DNA from: Eumeta japonica
Lineage: Eukaryota; Arthropoda; Insecta; Lepidoptera; Psychidae
Assembly: GCA_005406025.1 (NCBI GenBank)
Contig: BGZK01001444.1
Location: 87,655 to 151,654 of the forward strand
DNA length: 64,000 nucleotides
Direction of reading: 5' to 3'
The notes under the pieces are model-generated. The model was not told the DNA's origin and did not search any database. It saw nothing but the letters and a program-made list of their open reading frames with translations. Positions within the stretch are counted from its first letter, which is position 1. Every line of letters begins with the position of its first letter. Both the position numbers and the translations under genes were made by a program. Shown piece after piece: positions 34,401 through 45,844 of the stretch.

Positions 34401-35844
34401 CTGCTGATGCATACCCTTCCGTAATCTTTTTATTTCAAACTAAGAGACTTGGAACTATTTCGATAATTTTAAATTTCGTCTAATGTTCATAAAAGCTGTG
34501 AATGATTGTTATGATTAAATAAATCATCACCCATAAAATATCTTAGACGTATGTGATGGTGTCTTTTTCAAAGCTACTATGTTATATTGAGATTTCTTCT
34601 TTTTCATGAATTTTATTAATTTAATAAATGAGATAGTTATAGATAGTTGGACACTTTTTTTTGTGGCACTAACACAGTCAAAAAATGTAATGGTACATAA
34701 ATACCATTGGTGCAAATGTATTCATTAGATATTTAATCTAAATTTATTAGATTTTAAGATCAGATTGTTCATTTCATCAATTTATCGTCACTCAAGGTTG
34801 AATTTAAGTTCAATTGAGGACTAGGACTCGATTTTGTTATCATTGCTGTTTGAAAATTGTACAATCTACAATAAACCAATAATAAAGGGGCACATAATTT
34901 AATTTTACATTGTATTTTTTAGTATATACAAGACTTGAAAATTTAACACGGCTGAAGTTGGAAAGAGAACTTTTCCCAAAATGCATTCAAGCTCCGGCTA
35001 AATATTACAATAAGAGAAAGACAGAATTTGGTGGCATTGCAAGTAGTAGAAGAAATACTTTAGGAAGTTTTGAAAAGCAACTGTCGTATAAAGCCACAGA
35101 TATTCTTTCTGACAATAGAGGGGACACTTCCAATATTGGAGACTCACTTGCCCATGTTCAGGAATGGCTGGATACAAATGCAAAAATGACATCGGAAACT
35201 AAACAACGGAGGCCCTTGACTGATTTTAATGAAAACTCCAGATCTATTGAACAACAATCTGCGTCAGTGTGCATTAACACGATACCTACCGTGCCCCAAA
35301 AACGGCATCTCAAACCACTAGACGGTAGAACATATAAGAAACGGCCAAAGTTCGATGAGATATTACCTTTCGCAGAAATCGATGTGGATAAAAATACTAA
35401 AAATCCACAAGCTTTGAAGTCTAATAATAATCAAAATCCTTCAAATTGCACTGTCCAACCGGCACCTACTGACGGCATCCAATTTTTAGTCACAGCTGAA
35501 ATACATGCACCACCATTGATTCGGTATGTTATACAACAAGTTATTTGTTTTTATTGCGACACCATTAATTGGCTACCTCATTGACTCTACTATGTACACT
35601 ATCTCCCTCTCATAGGAAAGCCACGTACAGGGACGCCGGTGGCGACGGTGGCGGCGGTAGCGAAGGTGAGGGCAGCGGCGGAAGCACCGGCTCCTCGAAC
35701 AAGGAGAACCGCGACCCCAACTCGGGTGTCCGCCGCGGACGTGGCGGCGGCGGGGACGACGACGACCCGACGTCACGTAAACGTCGACGGCCTCTTCGTC
35801 AAATTCTGCGCTCCCGTTTGGGATTCAATTGCAAGCAATGTTAA
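28439..35844 (+). CDS. Cysteine-rich RING-like nuclear protein, 361 residues, four exons; not identified
   Basis: Exons: 28439-28521, 31920-32092, 34923-35523, 35616-35844, all GT-AG and in phase. The N-terminus is a short helix (MLSAKVLDLNTISECVLTLI) followed by a zinc-binding-like cluster spanning intron 1: CNFC, nine residues, CAC, then AACADCAPCMFC. The cysteine spacing is RING- or treble-clef-like, but the usual His is absent. A helix VKNVNHLLNVYANTF follows, as in BRCA1/BARD1/MSL2-type N-termini. Residues about 87-290 are polar and probably disordered, with basic clusters (YYNKRKT, YKKRPK). The last exon is Gly/Ser-rich, then SSNKENRDPN, an acidic run and a basic SRKRRRPLRQ tail, suggesting a nuclear protein. 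The GC-rich last exon contrasts with its AT-rich surroundings. An E3 ligase or chromatin protein is possible, but I cannot assign a family. ATTAAA at 35946 could serve polyadenylation. Intron 1 contains an antisense retrotransposon relic. Confidence 0.7.
30560..31640 (-). pseudogene. Jockey/CR1-like reverse transcriptase relic (antisense in intron 1 of the RING-like gene)
   Basis: Minus-strand translation in pieces: EDIIKAFRSLDIKKTADLHR, LSVKIVNSIFDYIAPHLA, CLDDGF (31566-31375), then RVDVNDMR, VVGTGVPQGSIAGP near 30950 (the conserved VPQGS of non-LTR reverse transcriptases), then LQWGPHVGELVKR near 30620. Many stops and frameshifts. Its 3' part (30580-30790) is homologous to 58690-58920 and is continued in type by the copy at 56285-57265. 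Confidence 0.88.
32480..32522. repeat. Fragment of a lepidopteran dispersed repeat
   Basis: Contains GAAAATCGGCCAAGTGCGAG followed by TCGGA, a phrase common in moth genomic repeats. The reversed GC core at about 32615-32645 (GTGGGCAAAGCCGTGGGGC) follows 100 bases later. Confidence 0.55.
33690..33730. repeat. Short inverted repeat
   Basis: GTTGTGGGCA and TGCCCACAAC face each other across a loop of about 10 bases. It may form a small hairpin; no other context. Confidence 0.4.
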
Positions 35845-36077
35845 TATGAGATTATTTTTTTATTGTATTTTTTATTTTTATTCAAGTTTAAAGGATAAAA
35901 TATTTAAAAAAAAATTATTGAACTGTATTGAATATTTTGTTTCTTATTAAACTTGAACTCGATACACTGGCTTTCTCACAAAACATTGTATATTTAGTTG
36001 AATCTTCGAAATGCTTCTCTGACTGTAACTTCACACATATTCTGTTTTCTTTCTTTTTCAGGCTATTCAAAACAAAA

Positions 36078-37094
36078 ATGAATTGCATTGGAGCCAAATC
36101 TAGACTGTACGGTGAGCGAGTCTCCAGTTAAAATCCAAATTTTTGTAAAAGTTAAAGTTTGCAGTAGTACACCCCGTCATTGAGATGCAACGTGATTTTA
36201 ATAATTCAGTTCTTGTTGCAAGCTTTTGGCAAACTTGTTACAAAGAATTGTGACAGTATCAACCTGTGCTCTATTCTTTGTATTTCCAAAGAAGTCCAAC
36301 TGATCTTTGGCCATTATATCATCTATAATTTGTGTAGCTTGATTGACATTGATTAAGTAAAAATCTATGCTGAGTTAATTGAGGGCAGTGGGGAGTTGCA
36401 ATCGAGCTATGTCATTCCAAAAAAAATATTATTGGAAATGCTTTTTTGAATAAATGTGGATCCTTGATTAAAATTGTAAAATAAGTATATGATTTATTGG
36501 ATTAAGCATTGATAAATAATTATACAACAGTTCTCATATAGATAATCATATGTGAAAGTAAATTGTTTTACATTATAAGCTAAATTGTGTTAAATCAATG
36601 TATCTATATAATAAGTGTTAAATGTTAATGTCAGATGTAAATATCAAAAGAGGCAAAGTCTGTCAATGTTGAAATAAACATATGATCTTTAGCTCAACTA
36701 GAATAGTGTCATAAATTCATTATTTAAAGTTTAATCATGTTAACAATGTTAAATATATTAAACATATCAATAACACGGATTGACTTTGCCATTTTTAATA
36801 TGAACATAAAGAATCTTGTTATTGTTTTAATTTTAAATACCATCTTTCTGTTTATTATTTTAAATTTTAAACTGTTAAAACTATGTGATTGTTAAATGTA
36901 GAACTCCATTTTGTTTTCAAAGTATATATTTATATGCTTTAGATATTTTGGTGAAACGCATCGCCAGCGCTTTTACTAGAACTAGAATAAAAGATCTCTC
37001 GCCCCTCATATGGGATATTGTCATGTACAACTTGTCAGATACAGAGTCGGCGTTCAGCATGTTACGATATTTGATGATTGAACGTCTTCATTAA
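36078..37094 (+). CDS. Candidate two-exon ORF of 61 residues; unknown
   Basis: The first piece is ATG at 36078 to 36111 (MNCIGAKSRLYG), preceded by a strong acceptor (TCTTTCTTTTTCAG at 36060-36061) and followed by GTGAGC. The second piece, 36943-37094, starts after TATATGCTTTAG and continues in phase as DILVKRIASAFTRTRIKDLS and so on to ESAFSMLRYLMIERLH and a stop. The frame is also open upstream of the ATG to the acceptor at 36062. So these could be internal and terminal exons of a longer gene, perhaps an alternative 3' end of the RING-like gene, but I could not find a donor there in the right phase. No family recognised. Confidence 0.3.
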
Positions 37095-37099
37095 AAGAA

Positions 37100-38680
37100 G
37101 TACCCGGTGAGTGAAGAATATTTAATTGTGCAGTCGAAATGTATGAAAAGCATTACTATTATGTTTCTTATATAAACAGTAATAATCCATATTTTATGTA
37201 TGAAAAAATCTTTAGAATGGTAGAGCAATACTGTGGTCTGCTTGGCTGCAACACTAAAAGGGCCTAGTGATTGGTGATATACGACACTCTCACAGAATAC
37301 AGGTGTGAAGTAATGAGAAATAAGAAGCTTCCATCTTCTCTCTCTATCAGATACCCTATTCCTATCCAAGAGGATGGTAATGCACTGGTGACTGACTCCT
37401 TTAAGGTTGCGAGTGTCCATAGGTGATAGTGGCCATCTATTCTCTGATGGCTTGCAAGTTGATTGCAACGAGAACGCTATTAAATAATAGAGAAAGGTAG
37501 CTTACAAAATGCTTTGACATCAACCCGAACTGACGTAGTCTACTCATTTAAGCTCATATCAATAAAGCACACTTAAGTGCGAATTCCATCTTAAGAGTGG
37601 AAAGAGCAAGACATACTGTTTCGTTGCAGAAAATAATATGTATTGCTGTCGCTCCCACGTTACTTCTTGAGATGCGCTTCGTTTGAGTGAGCTTAATATA
37701 GGTGTTAGAAATGTTCCTGTTGTTGAAAGTATTGATTTTGATAAAAGTATTATTTTCCTTATTCCACTTCTTATTTGCTATTGATAAATTTTGTATTACT
37801 TCAACTTTACCAAAGATCCAAAATCTATAACTATGGTGGTTCAAACAAAAATAATCCTTTTAATTATATTTTCATAAGAGCATTTGTAAGTATCGAAAAT
37901 AATGGATACTACGATACATGACCTTCGCTTTTACCAATGTGCCATACAAAAATCATTTTTTTCACTCTATAAAGGCAATAACAGAAATTTTATTTTAATA
38001 TAAGAATTTATGTGTTACAAAATATTGGAATGAAAAATAACATTCAAAAACAAATATATAACTAGTTTATTTTTTGAAAGGTATGTTATTTTTGTATCCA
38101 TCTTGTAGACACATTATTTCGGTATCTACCATGTATAACTCCTGACTCTTTTACCTACCTACTATAAAGGGCTCATCCATAAACGACGTAAGCTCAAAAT
38201 GAGGAGCGTAGGTGTCGCATAATCTGGAAAATTTCACATCAACTTTAACATTCAGAGAATATGCCATAATAAAATTTTGTACTATTATCTATATTAAACA
38301 CCTTCGGTAATATGACCATATTGAACAAATTTAATTAACTGAAAACTATGGGGAATGTCTTGCGTAATAGAGGTCCATCCGCATCTTACTAAATGTTAAC
38401 AAGAGAGCGATTTGAATTGTGAAAAAAAAGCTTCACATAATTAATCGATATCCCCTTGTGTGGTATTATTTTTAATCTCTAAAATAAAAATATGTTTTTT
38501 AATTAGTTTATTTCTCCCAGTATAATATTATTTAATTATATGTACAAAATATTTCATTGATCATTTACAAAACGAATAGCGTATATCGTAAGGTAAATAT
38601 TGATATGTTTACCTAAATATATCAATATTTATCTTATAGTAACCTATCGATTAGTGATATAGTAACTTATTGTTCATGGT
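37100..38680. other. Intergenic AT-rich DNA
   Basis: No gene supported. A 125-codon minus-strand open frame (37468-37091) has no recognisable motif. An imperfect inverted repeat at about 38596-38635 (GGTAAATATTGATAT facing ATATCAATATTTATC) is AT-only and may be chance. Confidence 0.3.
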
Positions 38681-38756
38681 GGTGATAGTGGCAACAGTAA
38701 TGCACACCCTCCGCTTTTGTCAGACTGTCCACAGCGAACACCAGCGTGGAGGGACG

Positions 38757-38795
38757 CCGAGCACGCCATGTGTACTGAGCACATGGCGTGCTCGG
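38757..38795. repeat. GC-rich perfect hairpin, 16-bp arms
   Basis: The arm CCGAGCACGCCATGTG, a 7-base loop TACTGAG, and the exact reverse complement. It is strikingly GC-rich against its surroundings and lies at the end of a GC-rich 90-base patch (38700-38795), probably the tip of a foldback or MITE-type element. Confidence 0.7.
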
Positions 38796-39499
38796 TACCA
38801 GTACAAAATTGTATTATACTAGTTCTAGTAAACATGGCTATGTTTTAACACTATTTATTTGTGCTAATTTGTGATTACTCATACTAAATTATGTTAAATT
38901 AATTAAATTATTGTCAGGTGAAGCACGATTTATTTGATATTTATTGCTGTTTCTACACTAATGTATCTTCATAAATGAATGTGCTCATTTGACACCTGAA
39001 ATAGAGTTTTTTTTTTTAAACATATAATATTTTATTGTTGTAAATAGCACCCATCCAAACAATATAACGCAAATCAAAATAAATATGGTGATTACTAAAC
39101 CAAAAGATGATAATAGTACTGGGATACTTTTTTTATTTTCATTCTTATGTGAAATCAGTTTTACCGTTTTTCTGACTTTTGCCTTCCTTTATTTAAACTT
39201 AACAATTGTGTTTGATTCATAATTAGTATTCACGACTTCATTTGTGTGAAATTCTAGCTTGCTTCATAAATCTTTTTTACATTATGTTTCATATAGAATC
39301 ATTGGTGACGTGAAGGTAAAGTCTGTTTCACTGACACAAGAGAGAGTTAAACAGAGTCGGCCGTGCGACAAACAATTGACACCATTAGTATAATACTGGA
39401 AAACTAACACTGGTCCATGCCCATATCGCGCAGCGCGATTGCGGTTAGACCATGGTATAACATAGTCGATTTAAGGAATTCATATAAATGGAGCGTTTC

Positions 39500-39910
39500 A
39501 TCGAAAAGAAATATGAAAAATACTTGACCCTACAGGCCATCCCTAAAACTTCCCTCTATGATACTTATAGATGTGTTTTCGAAATTCAAAATATAGCGGT
39601 TTCCAAAATCCCACATAACCCTGTCTCTAGTCGCGTGGCCGGATATCTTTCGTCCTAGGAGATTTTCACTTTCTATGCAAAAAAAATCCAATCGCGTTAT
39701 CGCCCTCGATCACGATATCGATTGCGGTTTCTTGGTAATTTCACCGAAACGTATTAGTGAAAAGTATAAAATATGAGTACAACGCAGAAAATATTCTGTT
39801 TGTGTAGTAAATTTCATCTCGATCCGTCCAGCCGTTTGTGCGTGATTGACTTACAAACAACCAAACATCGACACAAAGTCTCAGATTTGTGATATTATAA
39901 TAATAGGATA
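39500..39910. repeat. Dispersed repeat fragment
   Basis: Contains TTTCATCTCGATCCGTCCAG followed by CCGTTTGTGCGTGATTGAC and TATTATAATAATAGGATA. This is the closing section typical of the GC-core repeat family in this window (compare 21350 and 40550). Confidence 0.5.
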
Positions 39911-40439
39911 TATAACAATGAAAAGAACGCAGTGTAAAAACCCTATAGTTCGTTTTAATTTACTATGACTTTCTTATTGTTAAACCGTAATTACATTCGG
40001 ATCATCGACACTATTTCTTACTTCCACTTTCGCTCTATTTCACCCTCTCACACTGTATTTCCATTCTAACACCACTCCTTCTCAAAACATAGCAAACAAT
40101 AAGCATGGCTGACGAAATAAATCAAAATTGATAACTATTATATTTTCTAGTTATTAGTAGTGATACAGGTAAACATACAAAGAAATTAATAGTAACCTAT
40201 ATTTTAAGTAATTATCAGTTTTCTAAATTTCATAAAAATTGGTTGTTATTGTCGAATTATAAATAGACATACAGACAACCAGACAGAAAGATAAACAAAC
40301 AGATCACTGTTTTCATATATAGGTCGCTATATATGGAAAATAGTGTGATCTGTGCGTACATTTAAGTTCATTAAAATCAGTTTAATTACTGTTGAGTTAT
40401 GAAAAAACATACAAACGAATAGACAGAAACAAAAAGTAG

Positions 40440-40620
40440 GATATGACCTTACTCATGACTCATATCTCCATACCGAATTTCGTTTAAATCTGTTCAGCGG
40501 TTTAAATGTGAAGAGATAACAGAAAGACAGACAGGGTCACTTTTGTATTTATAATATTAATGGGGATGAAAAATTCTATCGATGTCCACGCGGGCGGAAC
40601 TGCGGGCAAAAACTAATAAA
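40440..40620 (-). repeat. GC-core dispersed repeat, inverted copy
   Basis: Read on the minus strand it begins with a core ending CAGTTCCGCCCGCGTGGAC (about 40618-40590) and continues to a TTTAAACCGCTGAACAGATT phrase, so this copy is short and intact in order. Confidence 0.65.
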
Positions 40621-41301
40621 TTTATATAAACAAAAATAAGAATCTGTTGGTCGGTAAGGGCATCACTTGAGAACAGTTGGACTGATTTGGATAATTAATT
40701 TTTTAAAATGCCTGTAATAACCCAAATAAGCTTATTAGGGAAAGAAAAATTATAAAAGTTGTCCAGAAAATTTGGAAATACAAAAAAAATTGAATGGGAT
40801 TTTTTTAAGGGATTTTGTATGAACTCATGACCGTAACCCACGAATCGAACGATGGACATGCGTAATTCTTTTTTTGTTCTATATTAAAGGACTGAGACTG
40901 ATGTCTCTCGATGAAAAAGATAACTCGATAAAATTCAAAAACATAAAAATAAATGCTTGTATATTTGTTCTCTATGCGCGTCTAAGCCACTGATCCAATT
41001 ACGTCAAAACTTTGGTGGTATGTTGTATACAAGTCCGGAAAGGTTTCTGAAAAAAAAAACTAACAATTGTACCTACATTTATCTGTGTATTTGTACCGCT
41101 AAACTTAACTACTGAACAGACTAAAATTCTTGCAATAATAAATGGTAATCTTATTCCCAAGTAAAATAGGTTGCCAACATTTACTCCTAGTTTCATCCAT
41201 GAATTTATATTCCTAAGCCTATTTTAATAATACTTTGACTCAAAAAAAAAAAAGTAGACCATCCCCGAGTCATATAATGTCATTATATGTTATTTTGTGA
41301 C

Positions 41302-41335
41302 TAGCATTTGCTCCCGGCTTCGCCTAAATCGGAAC
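41302..41335 (+). repeat. GC-core dispersed repeat fragment
   Basis: ACTAGCATTTGCTCCCGGCT then TCGCC, a truncated copy of the same core. Confidence 0.5.
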
Positions 41336-41599
41336 TATCGGAATTAAAATTGAAAGCGAGGACGGGATTGAGATTCACACGATCTACAAATAAGAAAAAG
41401 GAATTTATTTTCAGTCCAGACTGGTGACCCTTAAAACTATAAAATTAGCCACTTAGAAACTGTAAACTAGAAAAAAAATTAAATTAAAAAAAATGTAACT
41501 GCCAACCTTATTACATGTATTACATTCATCTATCATTTGTTTTTACAAATTGCCGGCAAAAAGAAAATTGTTTAACGTCAACACGAATTTAACGCAAGA

Positions 41600-42200
41600 A
41601 AAATGTCATGCCATGATTTTTTTATGACTCGTTGCCATTTAAGCCAACAAGTAAGTTAAAACAGACTTCGGTTGGCCTACCATGGTGAAGCTCCATGCCT
41701 TTCCAACCTTTATAAATGGTTTAACGAGTTCAAACGTTGTCGCACTAATCAGATTGACGATCTACGTGAAGAACGTCCTACGACGTTAATAACGTCAATG
41801 CTGTGCGGCTGACTGACAAAAGAGAGACTCACCAGCAGATTTGGACCAGTTTAGGCATTGGTATGAGTCAAGTACACAAAATCCTTTATGAACATTTAGC
41901 GGTTAGGAAGCTTTGTGTTCGGTGGACACTTCATAATTTGACCGAAGTCCAAAAACTCCGTCGTGTTAATTAGTGCCGCGGAAATGATACAAAGATTTGT
42001 AGGTGGTAACTCAGATAATGTACCTACTCTACGACGTGGTTAGGTACAGGCGACGTAAGCTGGATTTACTCTTCCCAACCTGAAACCAAAAGACAGTCTG
42101 CTTAATGCACGTTTCCACTCGAGGAGCTGCCATCTAAAGCAAAACGAGATTGAAGTGGAGGAAAAAAGATCGTGGCCTCTTTGGCCACTTAGAAATGGAG
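41600..42200 (+). pseudogene. mariner transposase relic (N-terminal half)
   Basis: Frameshifted translation gives SLGIGMSQVHKILYEHLAVR (about 41850-41905), then KLCVRWTLHNLTEVQKLRR and, downstream, GDVSWIYSSQPETKRQSA (about 42050-42100). This corresponds to the mariner helix-turn-helix and the first catalytic Asp region (GD.SWIY). Stops are frequent. This copy is not the same lineage as the one at 15851-17044, judged by these motifs. Confidence 0.82.
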
Positions 42201-42219
42201 TTATCCTCCACCACTAACA

Positions 42220-43020
42220 TGGAATGATTCCTTCATCTTTTGTATCGATCGATGTTAAACCCAATCCCTGTCTTGGTAATGCCCGTTTTCAGGATGCGAG
42301 CTATCTCTCTGGCATATGTAATTAATCAATTCAGTCATTTAGTCATGAAAATATAGCAAACATGCAGACACCAGATTTTCTTATTCCTTTTAATCTTTGC
42401 CTGCGGCTTCGGAAGCGTGTGCAAATTTCAGCGTCATTCGTAACACCATACAGGTTCTTGTAATAATCACGGAAACCAAATAACGTGTCTTGTATCCCTG
42501 ATTTCCAGTTATACTCTTATTGATTTTAATTAAAAACGTGTAGATTATTAGAAATTATTGGAAACTGTTACAGAATCCTAAAGAATGTATTCTATGACCT
42601 TTCATTCTCTTTGAGTTATGATAATTCAACATTTTATTGAAATCGGTTACACTGTAAAGGTTTTTAGTTAGTCTCACGGAATCTTAAAAATGTGTCATAT
42701 GTCCTTACAACGCTTCAAAATATCTCCATACTAAATTTAATTGAAATCGGATAAACTGTAAGAGTTCTTTTTAATTCTATCAAAATCTTAAAAAAAAGCT
42801 TCAAGCCCGTCATACTTTTACCACGTTTAACTATCGCCCGCGTCTCTGCTCTTGTGAACACCGAATGATTGACAACATTTGTTGTATTGACTGATGACGT
42901 TGTATCATCCATCATGATTTCGATCATGGCCGCCCTCGTACTCGATTTCATCTCTATCTAATCCCGTTTCCGGTCTCGCCTTTGATTCAATTCCAACAAA
43001 TTATCACATTTTCAAAGGAT
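42220..43020. repeat. Diverged repeats of the GATCCC/TCTCGATT type
   Basis: ATTCCTTCATCTTTTGTATC at 42227 followed by CCAATCCCTGTC, and CGTTTCCGGTCTCGCCTTTG near 42965, resemble the arrays at 3411, 50470 and 58530. GTTCTTGTAATAATCACGG and similar phrases between them are unassigned. Confidence 0.4.
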
Positions 43021-43412
43021 TTTTTCATGCAGGAACACAGAGTTACCAGGATAAATAGTAAGCTTCTCTACTTTCTAGTGAAGGACGCATCACGATCGGT
43101 TCAGCCGTTCCGAAGATACCCGGAACAGACAATAGAAAAGGGTTAATTTCTTTCATACACATTTTGTCCTGGCAATTACGAGTACAATAGAAAAGGAATC
43201 AGGCAAATTGAACGAGCCATTCTCAAGTGATGCTCTCACGTACACGCGGCAATCGATGTTTGTTTATATAGATAAAGTTTAAATATCTATTTTCACAGCA
43301 CTAGTTTTAGTTTTCTCCATACAACCAGTCTCCCGCCCACATTTAGTGTTTGCCCACATTATAAAAGAAAGACTTTGTGTGTGATGATGATGATGTCGGC
43401 AATTGTTGTATT

Positions 43413-43451
43413 GGTTGTTTTTAGTTGAATTGAATTCAACTAAAAACAACC
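43413..43451. repeat. Perfect hairpin with 19-bp arms and a one-base loop
   Basis: The arm GGTTGTTTTTAGTTGAATT, a single G, then the exact reverse complement. A 39-base near-palindrome like this is unstable in long-term replication, which suggests it is recent or a transposon foldback end. Confidence 0.75.
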
Positions 43452-44289
43452 CGAAAACCTAATATTATCCATACCTAAATATTATACATAAATCTACAGT
43501 TGACTCCGTCTGTTTGGTAAATTTTCTTTGTTGAAAAACTAAACCGACTAGGATAAAAATTGTTAAAGGGATAGTAAGCATTTGTGTAGCAGTAGGGCGA
43601 AATTTATGATTGAAAATAAGATTACATTAGTTTAAGATAATCTGAAAATGTTTTTAGTGATGTACCATATTATTTGTCTTAACATACATGTATCGGGGCG
43701 TTGTAGGGTGAACAGATTCGAAAGTAATTTTATCTATTTACATGTTTGGTATAATTTTATAGCTATTTTAAACGAATGAATCGATTCACGAATCACGATG
43801 AAAATTATTAAAAAAAAACTAGCTTAAAATGTGGAAATGAATATGAGATACTTTTCATCCCTTAAATCAGGGCTGTGCAGGTCGCGGCTCGGGATGGTAT
43901 TTTTAGTTTGTATAGTGACAAAAAGACGTTATTTTGTATATTTCGTTTATTTCTCTAACTCAAATGATGAATGCAAAATAATTTGTATTGTAATTGTATA
44001 CGTTTACAGACGTACAGTAAAACAGACATAAAATCTTAAAACAAGGAATTTTAACACTCTTGCATAGCATATTGAGATATACCAAAATACATCACTAGCT
44101 GACTCTTGTAGGAGGAATTGTAAAAAAAAATCCTTTACAATGCTATTTAGCAATAAGTATTGACTGTGAGTAAATACGGAAGATATTTGTAGATACAGAT
44201 ATGGTAACCGCCATAAAACGAAAAAATAGTCAATACAGATGGATAGCTAGTTTATAATTTGAGTACAACCTCAATAATTTCATGAGCTT

Positions 44290-44469
44290 TCTGGCTAAAA
44301 GTTGCTCGAATACCGGCTGGCTCTACACTCCCGTCACTCCTAATCCACACTAGAACCTGCACTCCTCCCCTATAATTATGCTCCCTTCGGTATATCGGGA
44401 TACATCCCTTTCAGTCATTGCCACTGCCTGAAGGTTGAGCGATGATGATGATGATGATGATGTTGATGA
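44290..44469 (+). repeat. Probable non-LTR retrotransposon 3' tail with (GAT)n
   Basis: A less AT-rich block (ACTCCCGTCACTCCTAATCC, CGGTATATCGGGATACATCC, CACTGCCTGAAGGTTGAGC) runs straight into GATGATGATGATGATGATGA (44441-44469). GC-balanced sequence ending in a 3' microsatellite is characteristic of RTE/CR1-type insertions. No coding part remains. Confidence 0.5.
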
Positions 44470-45844
44470 TCAACATCAATAATTTAATTAGTTAATTTCT
44501 TGATTTTATGAGATGATGGACGAGAAGGGGTGAAATTGTTACAATAGGAGTGATGAACAATTGTACAAGAAACAAAACATTGTTGTGGAATAGAAGTCTT
44601 CGCTGTACTGATTAAGTATAAAAAACCCCAAATATAACATCATTGTCAATTTAGATAGAGACATGTGTATGCCTTAAGATCAAAGCGTCAAAACGGTGCA
44701 GCTACGAAACTAGCTCCTTGGCATATCAAAAGAGACAAAATTCTATTATTTTGATCTATTTTTAGAAAAAAAATTTAAGCGATATCTTCCCAAAAGCTGA
44801 CTGCCACTTTTAGCAAATGTACATATCTACAACTCTGAAGAAACTAAAATTTTATTATATGAAATAAATTAATGTTATAATTCATGTCATATGGACAAGC
44901 GTCAACTGATAGGGTTGTGTGTGCCTAAATAAAAAATATTTAGCGGTAAATGACAACGAAAAGGATCTTAGCAGAAGTTGGTACGGGAAGGATAAAATGT
45001 ACAAGTGAAATTTTAAAATAATGTATAACCGAAAAAAGGAAAGTCATTGATTTTTCATGAACTCGAATTGAACACTACACAAAAATCATTTATGTAAAAA
45101 CCACATTAGATTAGACATAGCAGTACTCGTTCTGTGAGGAATTACATATTATTGTAATATGAAAGCTAATCACAATAGATGTAGCTATTTATATCAAAAA
45201 AACCTTAATAGGTCTTGTCTCGTGTAGTGAATGTACGTATTATTTAATACTTTGAGAAGATTTTGCCCTATACCAGAAGAATATAATGTAAATTTACACC
45301 TAATATGGTTTGATAATTCAGTATCAGAGTTAGGTATATATAACTCGAATGTTATCTACCTAAATGACAAAAATATGCACATTTAGCAGACCATGTGATT
45401 CTAGTTTTTCGTGATGTGATTTATAAAACGTATCTATTAGTCACAGGTACTTAGAGTGTGCTCTTGTCCACACGTTGGAAGATATATATTTTGTAGCTAA
45501 TTCATGATCTAAAGAAAAATGGCTTTTTAGCGCTTTACGTTTCAAATCTCAGAGAATTTAAAGTCATTGTACAATAGAATAATTATAAATTTTAAACAAA
45601 ACAAATTATTATAAAAGATCTACAGCAGCAAGTGAAACAAATGACAAATGAGCAAGTTATTGTTAAATATTTTCTGAACACAGGAATTACATTTGAGTTG
45701 ATTTTTAAGTTATAATTCGTTTTGTTCTACATATCCATGACAGGTATATTAAGGGGGTGACAGAACTAACTCTCGTGGTTTCGTAATAAAAGACTGAAAT
45801 AGGAGGTATCACTCTATTTGTTGTGTAGCATTAAAGCGGGCCGT
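44470..45844. other. Intergenic AT-rich DNA, includes the 3' flank of the glycine-rich gene
   Basis: No gene or recognised repeat. I did not find an AATAAA on the minus strand close to the glycine-rich gene stop. Confidence 0.3.

Noticed and set aside
37091..37468. 125-codon minus-strand open frame
   Set aside because: No motif and no start context. Its length is within what an AT-rich 64-kb window gives by chance.
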